Below are positions 43,715 to 53,327 of a stretch of DNA of 64,000 nt, in pieces. Numbering within the stretch: position 1 is the first letter of the stretch; the number at the start of each line of letters is the position of its first letter. The position numbers and the translations under genes were made by a program. The stretch lies in the NCBI GenBank assembly GCA_050955045.1, contig JBPBQV010000020.1, forward strand, positions 52,329-116,328. Direction: 5' to 3'. This DNA is from Mucilaginibacter_A sp050955045. GTDB lineage: Bacteria; Bacteroidota; Bacteroidia; Sphingobacteriales; Sphingobacteriaceae. The notes under the pieces are model-generated. The model saw only the letters and a program-made list of their open reading frames with translations, searched no databases and had not been told where the DNA came from.

Positions 43715-46570
43715 TTATTGCATTTTTAGGCTTACTGTATTTCCGGCATATTTCACAGTTTGGTTTGCCGCTGTTTCAAAGTTTAAAGCTTTAGGTTTAT
43801 TTTTGCTGATTACCACTACATTAAAAACCCGGTTAGCAACCATACCAGGGAAAGTACCTTTGCGGTTGCCAATCGTTAAGGTTTTGCTGCTTTCACTATA
43901 ATTGATGCTAATGGTTGAGAAAGCTCCTTTTTCGTAATTGTAATTGGTGCCTTCATCTTCATATAAATTAAAAGAAGCATCTTTACCAGCATACACATAT
44001 AAAGTAATTGGCGCATCAGGTTTTTCGCTGGTATATTGAATATCCGGACCGACCGGAAGAATAGAACCTTCTTTCACAAAAACCGGGATGCGTTCATAAG
44101 GTGCATCAGCAGTAATTTCCTGACCGCCATTTTGGTATTTGCCGCTGTACAGATCAAACCAGCCATTTCCCGCAGGCAGATAAACTTTTCTGTTTTTGGC
44201 CTGATACTGATAAACCGGATTAATCAGTAAAGAAGGGCCAAACATATACTGATCGTTGATACTTTTTACTTTTTCATCTGTACCAAAATCCATCACCAAA
44301 CCACGCATCAGCGTATAATCTTTCTGATAAGTTTTACCAACCAACGAGTAGATATAAGGCATTAAGTGGTAGCGCAGCTTATCATAATACAACATGCTTT
44401 GGTAAGCAGGATGATTTTCGGGTGCTACGTTATAAATCTCCCGAAAAGGAAACTGGCCATGTACACGAAACAAAGGCACAAAAGCACCAAACTGGTACCA
44501 GCGTGTCATTTGTTCACGCCATTCAGCCAAGTCTTTTTCGTTTGGTTTTTCGTAGCGTCGTTCTACTGCAAAACCACCAACATCCATTGTCCAGTAAGGA
44601 ATTCCAGACATGGAAAAGTTAATTCCGGCTGGAATCTGTGCTTTAAAATCTTCCCAACGGGCAGCAATATCACCACTCCAGGTTGCGGTAGCATAACGTT
44701 GCAAGCCAGCATAAGCAGAACGGGTTAACAGAAATACACGGTCATTCGGGTTTGTTCCGCGTTGTCCTTCATAAATTCCTTGTGCATTTTCTAACGGGAA
44801 AGCATTAAAATATTTGGTAGAAGAACCCAGGAAAGTTGGTGTGCTCTGTTCCTTGCGGGAAGTGATATCCGAATTGGACAAAATATCCGGTTCGGATGCA
44901 TCCATCCACCAGGCATCAATACCTTTTGAATACAAATTCTTGTTCATTAAATCCCAAAAAGCCTGACGCGCTTTCGGGTTAAATGCATCATAAAAAGTAG
45001 AAACGTAACCTTGTGCAATCCAATCACGCTGACGGTTTGCAATGTTTCTTTTGTACAACCAGCCGTTTTTATTCAGGTAATCATAGTTTTTGATGCCTTC
45101 ATAAAATTTTGCCCAAACGGAAAGCATAATGTGCATATGTTCATCATGCAATTGTTTGATCATTCCTTTTGGGTCAGGGAAACGCGTTTCGTCAAACTCC
45201 TGACTTCCCCATTGATCCTGTTTCCAGTATGACCAGTCTTCCACAATATTATCTATCGGAATTTTACGATCACGAAATTCTTTTGCAGCTGTTAAAATTT
45301 CTTCCTGCGTTTTGTAACGCTCGCGGCTTTGCCAAAAACCCATTGCCCATTTTGGCATCATGGTAGCTTTGCCAGTAATAGTGCGGTAACCGCTGATTAC
45401 TTCGTCAGAATTCTTACCATAAACGAAGTAGTAGTTGATATCATCACCAGCTTCTGATGAAAAAGCAAACGTATTTTTATCTTTTTCGGGGATTGGACTT
45501 AACCAGTGCATTGCCAGATAAGATTCTCCGCCATCAGGAATCCATTCTATTTTGAAGCTATATTTTTTCCCTTTTTCCAAATTAATAGCAGTTAATGCTG
45601 TTCCCGGATTCCAGGGCTGGCGCCATTTATCAGCAATCAGTTTTCCATCAATATAAACTTTTACATAACCAGAATATTTGGTCAGGAAATGATGCAAACC
45701 AGAATAAGGAGATTCTATGGAACCTTCATAAGTAACTAAACCGTTTTCCAGCTTGTAACCTGCCGGAAAGTTTTTCATGTCTTTCAGGAATGAATAATCC
45801 AGATCAGATTCCGGGCGACTGATAAACACTTTTTTCGGATCAGTTTTATCCGCATAAGTTGCTGTTAACCATCCCTGGTCGCCTTCTTTAGAAAACAGTT
45901 TTAAGCCAGATAAAGGCTGATAATTACGCGTATCGCCAACTTTGGTAATCGAATAGTTATCCCAAAGAATGCCGTAATTTTTACTGGAAACCAGGAAAGG
46001 CACAGCCACTTCAGTATTGGCCTGAAGCAATTCAACCTGTTGTCCTTTATAATTCATCACCCCATTTTGGTGCTGACCTAAACCGTAAAAACCTTCATCC
46101 GCAGGAGATTGAAAAACCTGTTTTAACTGGTAAGAAGCTTCGCCATCATTAGAAACCGGAACAAAGTTTTTAGAATCTGTTGCCGCTTCCTGTAAAACCG
46201 GTTTTCCTGCCGCATCCATAAAGGATACTACTCCGGTTTTTAAAGATGATTTTACTTGCAGCGATGCTGTTTTTAGCAGGATAAAATCTCCGGTTTGCGA
46301 TACGCTCCACTTTACAGTATTTGATTGTTGCGGAACAGCCATCAAACTCTTGTCTGCCGAAAACTCATTAACAGGCGAAGCTTTAACATGGATGATCTTA
46401 TCGCCGACAACGTCCAACTGCAGTAATTTAGTTTGCTGGTTTTCGGGTAAGGTTAGTACCACACCGTTAGCCACTTTTTTAAAATTGCCCGACTGCGCAG
46501 CAGCATCACCAGCAAAAAAATAAACGGCAATACCAAAACAGCATACTACGCGATGTACAGGTTTATTCAT
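43715..46570 (-). CDS. GH31 alpha-xylosidase-like enzyme with PA14 domain
   Basis: The 951-residue secreted enzyme starts with a signal peptide (cleavage near residue 26, after DAAAQ). A beta-sandwich precedes the barrel, and a PA14 domain is inserted at about 228-380 (sugar-contacting VYIDGKLIADKW.. PGTALTAINLEKGKKYSFKIEW). The (beta/alpha)8 barrel has the nucleophile Asp in WWMDASEPD and the acid Asp in WSGDIAARW. This architecture and length match xyloglucan alpha-xylosidases such as CjXyl31A, which trim xylose from oligosaccharides. No SusC/D pair is adjacent. An exo-acting alpha-glucosidase is a less likely alternative. Confidence 0.88.
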   Translation of the reverse strand: MNKPVHRVVCCFGIAVYFFAGDAAAQSGNFKKVANGVVLTLPENQQTKLLQLDVVGDKIIHVKASPVNEFSADKSLMAVPQQSNTVKWSVSQTGDFILLKTASLQVKSSLKTGVVSFMDAAGKPVLQEAATDSKNFVPVSNDGEASYQLKQVFQSPADEGFYGLGQHQNGVMNYKGQQVELLQANTEVAVPFLVSSKNYGILWDNYSITKVGDTRNYQPLSGLKLFSKEGDQGWLTATYADKTDPKKVFISRPESDLDYSFLKDMKNFPAGYKLENGLVTYEGSIESPYSGLHHFLTKYSGYVKVYIDGKLIADKWRQPWNPGTALTAINLEKGKKYSFKIEWIPDGGESYLAMHWLSPIPEKDKNTFAFSSEAGDDINYYFVYGKNSDEVISGYRTITGKATMMPKWAMGFWQSRERYKTQEEILTAAKEFRDRKIPIDNIVEDWSYWKQDQWGSQEFDETRFPDPKGMIKQLHDEHMHIMLSVWAKFYEGIKNYDYLNKNGWLYKRNIANRQRDWIAQGYVSTFYDAFNPKARQAFWDLMNKNLYSKGIDAWWMDASEPDILSNSDITSRKEQSTPTFLGSSTKYFNAFPLENAQGIYEGQRGTNPNDRVFLLTRSAYAGLQRYATATWSGDIAARWEDFKAQIPAGINFSMSGIPYWTMDVGGFAVERRYEKPNEKDLAEWREQMTRWYQFGAFVPLFRVHGQFPFREIYNVAPENHPAYQSMLYYDKLRYHLMPYIYSLVGKTYQKDYTLMRGLVMDFGTDEKVKSINDQYMFGPSLLINPVYQYQAKNRKVYLPAGNGWFDLYSGKYQNGGQEITADAPYERIPVFVKEGSILPVGPDIQYTSEKPDAPITLYVYAGKDASFNLYEDEGTNYNYEKGAFSTISINYSESSKTLTIGNRKGTFPGMVANRVFNVVVISKNKPKALNFETAANQTVKYAGNTVSLKMQ

Positions 46571-46778
46571 AGAAAATTTGTAATAGGTTTATTTATTAAT
46601 AAAATTGATCTTGCTGTAAACTTAACACAAACATTGCTAATATTTTTAAGTATTGTGGAAATGGAGTTGAATTAGCAGCAAGAAATTTACATCATAATTG
46701 GATAAAAAATATGCTTTTAATAACAAACTATTTACCTTTCCTTCAAGGCCAAATTCCTTTTTAATGATTAAATTATAT

Positions 46779-47363
46779 TTAATGAAGGAAAGGCATTCTT
46801 TCTAACGCCATTTTTATGGCCAGTGCAAAAACTCCGGAAGATAAAAAAAACACCCAATCTCTGCGCTTTACGCTAAGCAGCTTCAAAAACACAAAAGTGG
46901 TTACCAGAAAAAAAGCAACCACGAAAATCTGTCCGGCTTCCAACCCAACGTTAAAACCAACTAAACCAATACAGATGGATTGATCTTTTACCAGCATCAT
47001 CCGGATGGCGTTGGCAAAACCCATTCCGTGTATAAAACCAAAAAGTAAGGCCAGGTAATAATTGGTTTTTATGCTTCGCTCCTTTTTATCCAGTTGTAAA
47101 ATATTGTTAAATGCGGTGATAAAAACAGTACAGGGAATTAAAAACTCCACCCAAATACTTGGAAAACGGATGATATCTAGCACGCTCAAAGCAAGTGTTA
47201 ACGAATGACCGATGGTAAAAGCAGTTATTAAAATCAATACTTTTTTTAGATCATTAAAAGTATAAACTGCTGCCAGCGAAATGATAAATAACTGATGATC
47301 AAGCGCATTGGTACTGATGATATGCTCCCATCCCAAGGAAAAATAAAAAACAAAATCCGACAT
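46779..47363 (-). CDS. HupE/UreJ-family membrane protein
   Basis: A 194-residue protein with five or six TM helices. The family's conserved His/Asp residues appear in ALDHQLFIISL (about 20-30), FTIGHSLTL (about 50-58) and FGFIHGMGFA (about 108-117). HupE and UreJ relatives move Ni2+ or act in metalloenzyme assembly; in Bacteroidota such proteins often stand alone, so a metal-transport role is inferred. Divergent from the APC permease. Confidence 0.8.
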   Translation of the reverse strand: MSDFVFYFSLGWEHIISTNALDHQLFIISLAAVYTFNDLKKVLILITAFTIGHSLTLALSVLDIIRFPSIWVEFLIPCTVFITAFNNILQLDKKERSIKTNYYLALLFGFIHGMGFANAIRMMLVKDQSICIGLVGFNVGLEAGQIFVVAFFLVTTFVFLKLLSVKRRDWVFFLSSGVFALAIKMALERMPFLH

Positions 47364-47647
47364 GCAGCGTGATCTATTAAGGATGTAAAGCTACTACGTT
47401 TTACCAAAATGGTGTTTGCGGCCATGCTTCTTTTACCACCTAAAAAATGTTGTATTTTGGGGCGAGATCAAGTTTGATTGAGAAAAAACAGGCATAAAAG
47501 AAGCATCATTAATTTTTAATCAATCCTAGAGACAACATTCCAGCTTTCCATTACTTGAAATTTTTGCCTACTTTGTAAGGCTCGTAAAAAGAGAAAAACA
47601 TCTCCCCGGAAATAAAATTACAACAATGAATTTAAACTTATATAACC

Positions 47648-49000
47648 ATGGCTGAACCAACACAGGAAAGGCGTTTGGGCCTGATACACGCCACAGCCAT
47701 CAACATGACGGATATGGTTGGCATTGGCCCATTTATTACGCTGCCCATGGTTATCAGTATGATGAACGGTCCCTACTTTTTGTATGCCTGGCTAGCCGGT
47801 GCAGTTTTATCTATGGTAGATGCGATGGTTTGGAGCGAACTGGGCGCAGCTTTTCCCAGAGCGGGCGGTTCCTACAATTTTCTGAAAGAAACCTATGGTA
47901 AAAACGGCTTGGGAAAACTGATGAGCTTTCTGTTTGTGTGGCAAACCATGATTCAGGCACCACTGGTAATTGCCTCCGCAGCTATTGGGTTTGCAGCGTA
48001 CTTTTCTTATTTGCTGCCTTTAACTCCGCTGGAATCAAAAATAATGAGCGGAAGCGTGGTGATTTGTATTGTGGCATTGCTTTACCGTAAAATTGAAGAC
48101 ATCGGCAAAATTAGCGTTGTACTTTGGGGCGCGGTTATACTAACCATGTTGTGGATTATTGGCGGAGGAATTGCGCATGGAAATTTCCTGCAACCAATTC
48201 GCCAGGTTAATGACGGGCTGACAATGAATTACGCATTTGTTACCGCCATCGGATTTGCCAGCGTAAAAAGCGTTTACAGTTATTTGGGTTATTACAATGT
48301 TTGCCATTTAGGCGGAGAAATTATTAACCCGTCAAAAAATATCCCGCGAAGCATGTTTCTTTCTATTGCAGGAATTGCTGTTTTGTATTTAATGATGAAT
48401 GTGAGCGTGGTAAGCGTAATTCCGTGGCACATTGCCAAAGATAGCCAATTTGTAATCAGCGTTTACATGCAGCAATTAGCCGGGCCGCTTGCCGCAAAAA
48501 TTGTTACTTGTCTGGTTTTGCTTGTTGCCTTTGCATCCGTTTTTTCGGCTACGTTGGGTTACAGCCGCATTCCATACGCTGCAGCGGTGGACGGTGCTTT
48601 TTTTAAAGTTTTTGCAAAAGTTCATCCCACCGGAAAATTCCCCTACGTTTCGTTGCTGTTTTTGGGTGCTATTGCCTTTGTATTTAGTTTATTATTTAAG
48701 CTGAGTGATGTCATCAGTGCCATTCTAGCTATGCGGATACTGATTCAGTTTATCGCGCAGGCCATTGGTTTATTACTGCTAAGAAAAATAAGAATTAAAG
48801 AAGATTTTCCTTACAAAATGCCTCTGTTTCCGTTGCCAGTTTACTTGGCAATTATTTTATGGGCCGGAATTTTAATTTCAACAGGTTTTACGATGGTTTT
48901 AGGTGGATTATTGGCCATTACCACAGGAGCAGTTGTTTACTTTACCAAAGCTAAACTGAATAAAGAATGGCCTTTTGGTACGATTGGAAAAGGAAATTAG
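47648..49000 (+). CDS. APC-family amino acid permease
   Basis: A 450-residue, 12-TM transporter. TM1 has the unwound MTDMVGIGPFITLPM substrate region (about 17-32), TM3 to TM10 follow, and LGGEIINPSKNIPRS (about 220-234) is the typical loop after TM6. It imports or exchanges amino acids or polyamines with a cation gradient across the inner membrane. Single gene, with a 280-base upstream region holding two motif copies (47425, 47495). Confidence 0.9.
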   Translation: MAEPTQERRLGLIHATAINMTDMVGIGPFITLPMVISMMNGPYFLYAWLAGAVLSMVDAMVWSELGAAFPRAGGSYNFLKETYGKNGLGKLMSFLFVWQTMIQAPLVIASAAIGFAAYFSYLLPLTPLESKIMSGSVVICIVALLYRKIEDIGKISVVLWGAVILTMLWIIGGGIAHGNFLQPIRQVNDGLTMNYAFVTAIGFASVKSVYSYLGYYNVCHLGGEIINPSKNIPRSMFLSIAGIAVLYLMMNVSVVSVIPWHIAKDSQFVISVYMQQLAGPLAAKIVTCLVLLVAFASVFSATLGYSRIPYAAAVDGAFFKVFAKVHPTGKFPYVSLLFLGAIAFVFSLLFKLSDVISAILAMRILIQFIAQAIGLLLLRKIRIKEDFPYKMPLFPLPVYLAIILWAGILISTGFTMVLGGLLAITTGAVVYFTKAKLNKEWPFGTIGKGN

Positions 49001-49050
49001 TTTGATAAAGACAGTAGTTAATGATTACTGCAACTAATCCTCCAAAACAA

Positions 49051-49085
49051 AAAAAGTTGTCTGCTTATAAACAGGCAACTTTTTG
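49051..49085 (+). terminator. Terminator of the APC permease gene
   Basis: AAAAAGTTGTCTG and CAGGCAACTTTTT form a stem with one G-T pair over an eight-base loop. It ends seven bases before the tRNA-Phe 3' end and may also serve that gene from the other side. Confidence 0.75.
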
Positions 49086-49091
49086 ATTTTG

Positions 49092-49164
49092 TGGTACCAG
49101 CTGGAATCGAACCAGCGACACAAGGATTTTCAGTCCTTTGCTCTACCAACTGAGCTATGGTACC
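49092..49164 (-). tRNA. tRNA-Phe (GAA)
   Basis: A 73-base cloverleaf on the minus strand: acceptor GGTACCA / TGGTACC, D arm TAGCTCAGTTGGTAGAGC, anticodon loop CTGAAAA with GAA, T arm CGCTGG/TTCGATT/CCAGC. CCA is not encoded. Confidence 0.95.
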
Positions 49165-49180
49165 CCTTCGCTTGGGGTTG

Positions 49181-49188
49181 CAAATGTA
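49181..49188 (-). promoter_or_regulatory. -7 element of the tRNA-Phe promoter
   Basis: TACATTTG on the minus strand, 17 bases before the mature tRNA 5' end, matches TAnnTTTG and is followed by GC. A clear -33 TTG is not visible. Confidence 0.5.
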
Positions 49189-49331
49189 GTAGCTTTTTTT
49201 GCTTTTTAAAATTTATTTTGAAATTTATTTTGAAACCTACTGCTTAAAACTAAAACCATTTAAATTTTAATCTCCAATAAGATGTGTGGTTGTTTGTTTA
49301 ATTTAGCCATTTTTAAGCTCTAAAAAACAGC

Positions 49332-50630
49332 ATGGCACAAACCTTATTTCTAATTCTGCTTCTCTTTGCTACAGTTTTTTTTGTGCGCAATTCTCTTAAA
49401 ATTAAACGAAATATATTTTTAGGTCGTCCCGCTGACTATTCTGACCAGCCTGCTTTACGCTTTAAAATGATGTTGAAAGTTGCTTTAGGGCAGTCTAAAA
49501 TGGTTAAACGCCCTATTGCAGCTTTTCTACATCTGCTGGTTTATGCTGGTTTTATCATTATCAATGTGGAGGTTCTGGAAATTATCATCGATGGCATTTT
49601 TGGCACACATCGAATTTTTGCGGCTCCGTTAGGTAGTTTGTACAACTGGCTGATTGGTGTTTTTGAAGTGCTGGCCTTGTTAGTTTTGCTCAGTTGTGTT
49701 GTATTTTTAATCCGAAGAAATATCATCAAACTAAAACGTTTTGGCGGAGTAGAAATGACTTCCTGGCCAAAATCTGATGCCAATCTTATTTTAATTGCTG
49801 AAGTTTTGCTGATGAGTGCTTTCCTGCTAATGAATGCAGCCGATCATCAATTGCAACTTGCTGGAAATACACATTATCCCAAAGCCGGAAGTTTTCCGGT
49901 TAGCGGCTGGCTTTCGCCAATGCTTCTTTTATCAACCCAAAATTTGATTTTGCTGGAACGTAGCTGCTGGTGGTTTCATATTCTGGGCATTCTGGCTTTC
50001 CTTAATTACCTGCCGTATTCCAAACATTTGCATATCGTACTGGCTTTCCCAAACACTTATTATTCGAGCCTAAAACCGCAGGCAGAATTTGCCAACTTAC
50101 CTGCCGTTACTAATGAAGTTAAAGCCATGCTCGACCCAACTTTTGTACCGCAACCATCAGAAACTATAACACGATTTGGGGCAAAAGATGCAACCGACCT
50201 TACCTGGAAAAACCTGCTGGATGCTTACACTTGTACCGAATGCGGCCGCTGCACTTCGGTTTGTCCGGCTAATCTAACAGGAAAACTGCTCTCGCCCCGA
50301 AAAATAATGATGGATACGCGCGACCGAGTTATCGAGATCGGCAGAAATAAAGATCAGCATGATGCTTCTTTTACCGATGAAAAAACTTTGCTGGATGATT
50401 ACATCAGCCGCGAAGAAATCTGGGCCTGCACCAGTTGCAATGCTTGTGTAGAAGCTTGTCCGGTAAATATTAATCCGCTCGAAATCATCACAAAATTGCG
50501 GCAATTTGCAGTGATGGAAGAAGCCAAAGCATCAACCAGTATCAACCACATGTTTGCCAACATTGAAAATAACGGCGCGCCTTGGAAATACAGTAACGCC
50601 GACAGGTTGAATTGGGCGAATGAAAACTAA
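49332..50630 (+). CDS. Membrane-bound 4Fe-4S oxidoreductase subunit (HdrD/GlcF-like)
   Basis: The 432-residue protein has an N-terminal membrane part (TM spans at about 3-18, 55-80, 100-125, 155-175 and 205-235) and a C-terminal ferredoxin-like part with two 4Fe-4S motifs, CTECGRCTSVCP (about 300) and CTSCNACVEACP (about 365). This joins a cytochrome-b-like quinone-side domain to an Fe-S chain. It is followed after two bases by a CCG-domain protein, a heterodisulfide-reductase-type pair found in many Bacteroidota. A near-copy of the motif (TAAAAAACAGCATG) supplies the start codon. Confidence 0.85.
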   Translation: MAQTLFLILLLFATVFFVRNSLKIKRNIFLGRPADYSDQPALRFKMMLKVALGQSKMVKRPIAAFLHLLVYAGFIIINVEVLEIIIDGIFGTHRIFAAPLGSLYNWLIGVFEVLALLVLLSCVVFLIRRNIIKLKRFGGVEMTSWPKSDANLILIAEVLLMSAFLLMNAADHQLQLAGNTHYPKAGSFPVSGWLSPMLLLSTQNLILLERSCWWFHILGILAFLNYLPYSKHLHIVLAFPNTYYSSLKPQAEFANLPAVTNEVKAMLDPTFVPQPSETITRFGAKDATDLTWKNLLDAYTCTECGRCTSVCPANLTGKLLSPRKIMMDTRDRVIEIGRNKDQHDASFTDEKTLLDDYISREEIWACTSCNACVEACPVNINPLEIITKLRQFAVMEEAKASTSINHMFANIENNGAPWKYSNADRLNWANEN

Positions 50631-50632
50631 AC

Positions 50633-51424
50633 ATGACTGAATTAAAAGTACCGACCGTAGCCGAAATGGCTGCAAAAGGCCAGCAGCCCGAAATTTTATT
50701 TTGGGTTGGCTGCGCCGGAAGTTTTGATGTCCGAGCACAAAAAATAACGCGCGACATTTGTAAAATTTTACAACATGTCGGGATGAGTTTTGCGGTTTTA
50801 GGAACGGAAGAAAGCTGCACCGGCGACCCGGCAAAACGTGCCGGGAACGAGTTTCTGTTCCAGATGCAAGCCATGATGAACATTCAGGTTTTGGATGGTT
50901 ATCAGATCAAAAAAATTGTAACCGGCTGCCCGCATTGCTTCAACACGATCAAAAATGAATATCCAAATTTGGGTGGAAATTATGAAGTGATCCATCATAC
51001 ACAACTTATTCAGCAATTGATAGATGACGGAAAACTGAAAGCCGAGAACGGTGCTTCTTTTACCGGCAAAAAAATCACGTACCACGATCCTTGTTATTTA
51101 GGCCGAGGAAATGGCATTTACGAAGCTCCGCGAAAAGCTTTAGAAATTTTGGATGCCGAACTGGTGGAAATGAAACGCTGCAAAACCAATGGTTTGTGTT
51201 GCGGCGCAGGCGGCGCGCAAATGTTTAAAGAACCTGAAAAAGGCACGAAAGACATCAATTTGGAACGTGCGGAAGAAATCATCAGCACAAAAGCAAACGT
51301 GGTTGCAGCCGCTTGTCCGTTTTGTATGACAATGCTGAACGATGGCGTAAAACAACTGGAAAAAGAACAGGAAATTGAAGTGCTGGATATTGCAGAAATT
51401 ACAGTTCGGGCAAACAATTTATAA
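50633..51424 (+). CDS. CCG-domain Fe-S oxidoreductase subunit (HdrB-like)
   Basis: The 263-residue product carries two cysteine-rich CCG domains, seen as C..CTGDPAKRAGNEFLF, TGCPHCFNTIKNEYP (about 99-113) and CKTNGLCCGAGGAQMF (about 183-198) and AACPFCMTML (about 225-234). Such domains bind a non-cubane 4Fe-4S cluster and catalyse disulfide or hydroxy-acid redox steps. It is coupled to the membrane subunit before it and probably works as its catalytic unit; the substrate is unknown. Confidence 0.88.
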   Translation: MTELKVPTVAEMAAKGQQPEILFWVGCAGSFDVRAQKITRDICKILQHVGMSFAVLGTEESCTGDPAKRAGNEFLFQMQAMMNIQVLDGYQIKKIVTGCPHCFNTIKNEYPNLGGNYEVIHHTQLIQQLIDDGKLKAENGASFTGKKITYHDPCYLGRGNGIYEAPRKALEILDAELVEMKRCKTNGLCCGAGGAQMFKEPEKGTKDINLERAEEIISTKANVVAAACPFCMTMLNDGVKQLEKEQEIEVLDIAEITVRANNL

Positions 51425-51537
51425 CTTGGATACTATTTTTATCAACCTAAAATTTGACTGGATTTTTTTATGTTGAAATGATCGGAAAACTGTAAAAAAT
51501 TACAACGCTCAAACAAGCTTTAGCTTAGATTTGCAAA

Positions 51538-52023
51538 ATGGAATTCTCACCTGCTTCAAAAACCTGGATCTATCAATCTAACCGTGAACTTACAGAAACG
51601 GAAAGAGCGAAAGCACAACAATTGTTAAACGAATTTACCAGCAGCTGGACGGCACACAATCAGCAGTTAAAAGCAGCAGCAAAAATTTTTTATAACCGGT
51701 TCATTATTCTATTGGTTGATGAAAGTTTGGCTGGTGCAAGCGGTTGTTCTATTGATAAATCAGTTCATTTTATCAAAGCTTTGGAAAATGAATTTAGCAT
51801 TGATTTGTTTGATCGTTTTAACACGGCTTATATAGAAAATGACCAAATACTTACAGCCAATCGCGAAGAATTTGAAAACTTATTGAAGCAAGGAAAAGTA
51901 AATTCTGAAACTATTGTTTTTAATAATTTGGTTGCAAACTTTCAGGATTTTCAAACTAAATGGCAAGTTCCATTGAAGAATAGTTGGCACGCACGGGTTT
52001 TTGGTGGATTGATTAACTCTTAA
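51538..52023 (+). CDS. Conserved Bacteroidota protein of unknown function
   Basis: A 161-residue soluble protein (TWIYQSNRELTETE....NEFTSSWTAHNQQLKAAAKIFYNRFIILLVDES..GASGCSIDKSVHFIKALE). The family is common in Bacteroidota and sometimes labelled ABC transporter ATPase, but it has no Walker motifs. The fold and role are unknown. It stands alone; the TA pair begins 19 bases downstream. Confidence 0.75.
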   Translation: MEFSPASKTWIYQSNRELTETERAKAQQLLNEFTSSWTAHNQQLKAAAKIFYNRFIILLVDESLAGASGCSIDKSVHFIKALENEFSIDLFDRFNTAYIENDQILTANREEFENLLKQGKVNSETIVFNNLVANFQDFQTKWQVPLKNSWHARVFGGLINS

Positions 52024-52042
52024 TATAATTGTAATTTTGAAT

Positions 52043-52231
52043 ATGACAACTTTCACCATACAAGTAAAAGATAACGATACCGAATTGCTATTAAAAATAC
52101 TACAAAAGTTTAAAGTTAAAGTTATTGAGAAACCCAAAAATGATGTTACAATTGAAATTGTAGAAGCATTAAAAGAAATCAAAGAAATGCAATCTGGCAG
52201 AAGCAAAGTTTTATCGTTAAAAGATATTTAA
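52043..52231 (+). CDS. Antitoxin-like small protein
   Basis: The 62-residue product begins at the ATG at 52043 with a beta-strand-like segment (TFTIQVKDNDTELLLKILQKFKVKVIE) and ends in a helical tail (EIVEALKEIKEMQSGRSKVLSLKDI) like the toxin-wrapping part of type II antitoxins. Its stop overlaps the ATG of the downstream toxin-like gene by one base. Type II antitoxin by context and size. Confidence 0.75.
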   Translation: MTTFTIQVKDNDTELLLKILQKFKVKVIEKPKNDVTIEIVEALKEIKEMQSGRSKVLSLKDI

Positions 52232-52566
52232 TGATAAACACAGTTGTTTATTCTTCTGTTTTTATCAGAAAAGCTAAAGATTTAAAGAAACGCCATCTGT
52301 CATTATTACAAGATCTCGAAAAATTGGAACAAAGTCTTCTCGAAAATCCAAAGCAAGGTGTTGCATTAGGAAGTGGTTTATACAAGATTAGATTAGCTGT
52401 TGAAAGTAAACTTGGTGGCAAAAGTTCGGGTTACCGTGTGATTACTTTTTTAATTACTTCATCACCTGATTCTATCATTGTAAATATGCTTACTGTTTAC
52501 GATAAAAGCGAAGAAAATACAATTGACAAAAAAGCACTACTAAAGTTAATAAAAGAGTTATTCTGA
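52231..52566 (+). CDS. RelE/ParE-superfamily toxin-like protein
   Basis: A 111-residue basic protein: FIRKAKDLKKRHLSLLQDLEKLEQSLLENPKQGVALGSGLYKIRLAVESKLGGKSSGYRVITFLI has the RelE-like N-terminal helices, then the central strands with KIRLA and GGKSSGYRVI. Toxins of this superfamily cleave ribosome-bound mRNA or poison gyrase. The overlapping antitoxin gene makes this a standard two-gene module. Toxicity is not shown. Confidence 0.82.
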   Translation: MINTVVYSSVFIRKAKDLKKRHLSLLQDLEKLEQSLLENPKQGVALGSGLYKIRLAVESKLGGKSSGYRVITFLITSSPDSIIVNMLTVYDKSEENTIDKKALLKLIKELF

Positions 52567-52571
52567 AAGTT

Positions 52572-53249
52572 TTAAAAATCCAACGGCCCTAACCTTCTCA
52601 TGTTTTTCATAATTAAAAAACTGCGGTGCCTAATGTAACGCGTAGGTTTTACCGGAGACCATTTAAGCGGATTTGGCCAAACGCCAACAATTAATGAAGC
52701 TTGTTTTTTAGTCAGCTCGAAAGCTGGATGTTTAAAATACTCTTGCGAAGCGGCTTCAATTCCGTAAATGCCATCGCCCATTTCAATCACGTTCAAATAA
52801 ACTTCCATGATGCGTTGTTTGCTCCATAAAACTTCAATCAGCATGGTAAAATAAGCTTCAAAAGCTTTGCGGATGTAAGACCGGCCAGGCCATAAAAAAA
52901 CATTTTTTGCCGTTTGCTGAGAAATTGTACTTCCGCCAATCAGTTTATTGCTGTGCTGGTTTTTTTCAATAGCGCGTTCAATCGCAGTCAAATCAAAACC
53001 ATGATGTTCCAGAAACAACTGATCTTCTGATGCTACAGCTGCTTTTTTTAGATTGATAGAAATCTGATCAAACGGAACCCAAGATCTATCAATCTTCCAA
53101 TCCTTTCCGGCAGCTTTTCGCTCAAAACCACGGTCAATCATCAATAATGTTATTGGCGGATTTACAAATCGGTATAGCAAAACCCAAAGAATTGTAACGC
53201 CGAAAAAACCTATCAGAATTAATTTTAGCAGATATTTAAATAATCGCAT
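52572..53249 (-). CDS. mtgA: Monofunctional biosynthetic peptidoglycan transglycosylase
   Basis: A 225-residue GT51 enzyme with one N-terminal TM anchor (about 6-26). Catalytic motifs visible: ASEDQLFLEHHGFD (about 73-86, catalytic Glu), GGSTISQQTAKNVFL (about 102-116) and KQRIMEVYLNVIEMGDGIYGIEAAS (about 140-164). It polymerises lipid II into glycan strands on the periplasmic side of the inner membrane, without a transpeptidase domain. It converges with the toxin-like gene, with five bases between the stops. Confidence 0.94.
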   Translation of the reverse strand: MRLFKYLLKLILIGFFGVTILWVLLYRFVNPPITLLMIDRGFERKAAGKDWKIDRSWVPFDQISINLKKAAVASEDQLFLEHHGFDLTAIERAIEKNQHSNKLIGGSTISQQTAKNVFLWPGRSYIRKAFEAYFTMLIEVLWSKQRIMEVYLNVIEMGDGIYGIEAASQEYFKHPAFELTKKQASLIVGVWPNPLKWSPVKPTRYIRHRSFLIMKNMRRLGPLDF

Positions 53250-53269
53250 AGCAAAATGAGATATAAATA

Positions 53270-53301
53270 AGAAAGGTGCCCGATTGCTCAGACACCTTTT
53301 T
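53270..53301 (-). terminator. Terminator of rpsF-rpsR-rplI
   Basis: Minus strand: AAAAAGGTGTCTG... pairs (with single mismatches) with GGGCACCTTTCTT; a T-rich tail follows. It lies 27 bases past the rplI stop. Confidence 0.65.
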
Positions 53302-53327
53302 ACTAGTGCAGTTTATTAGCTTAAAAC

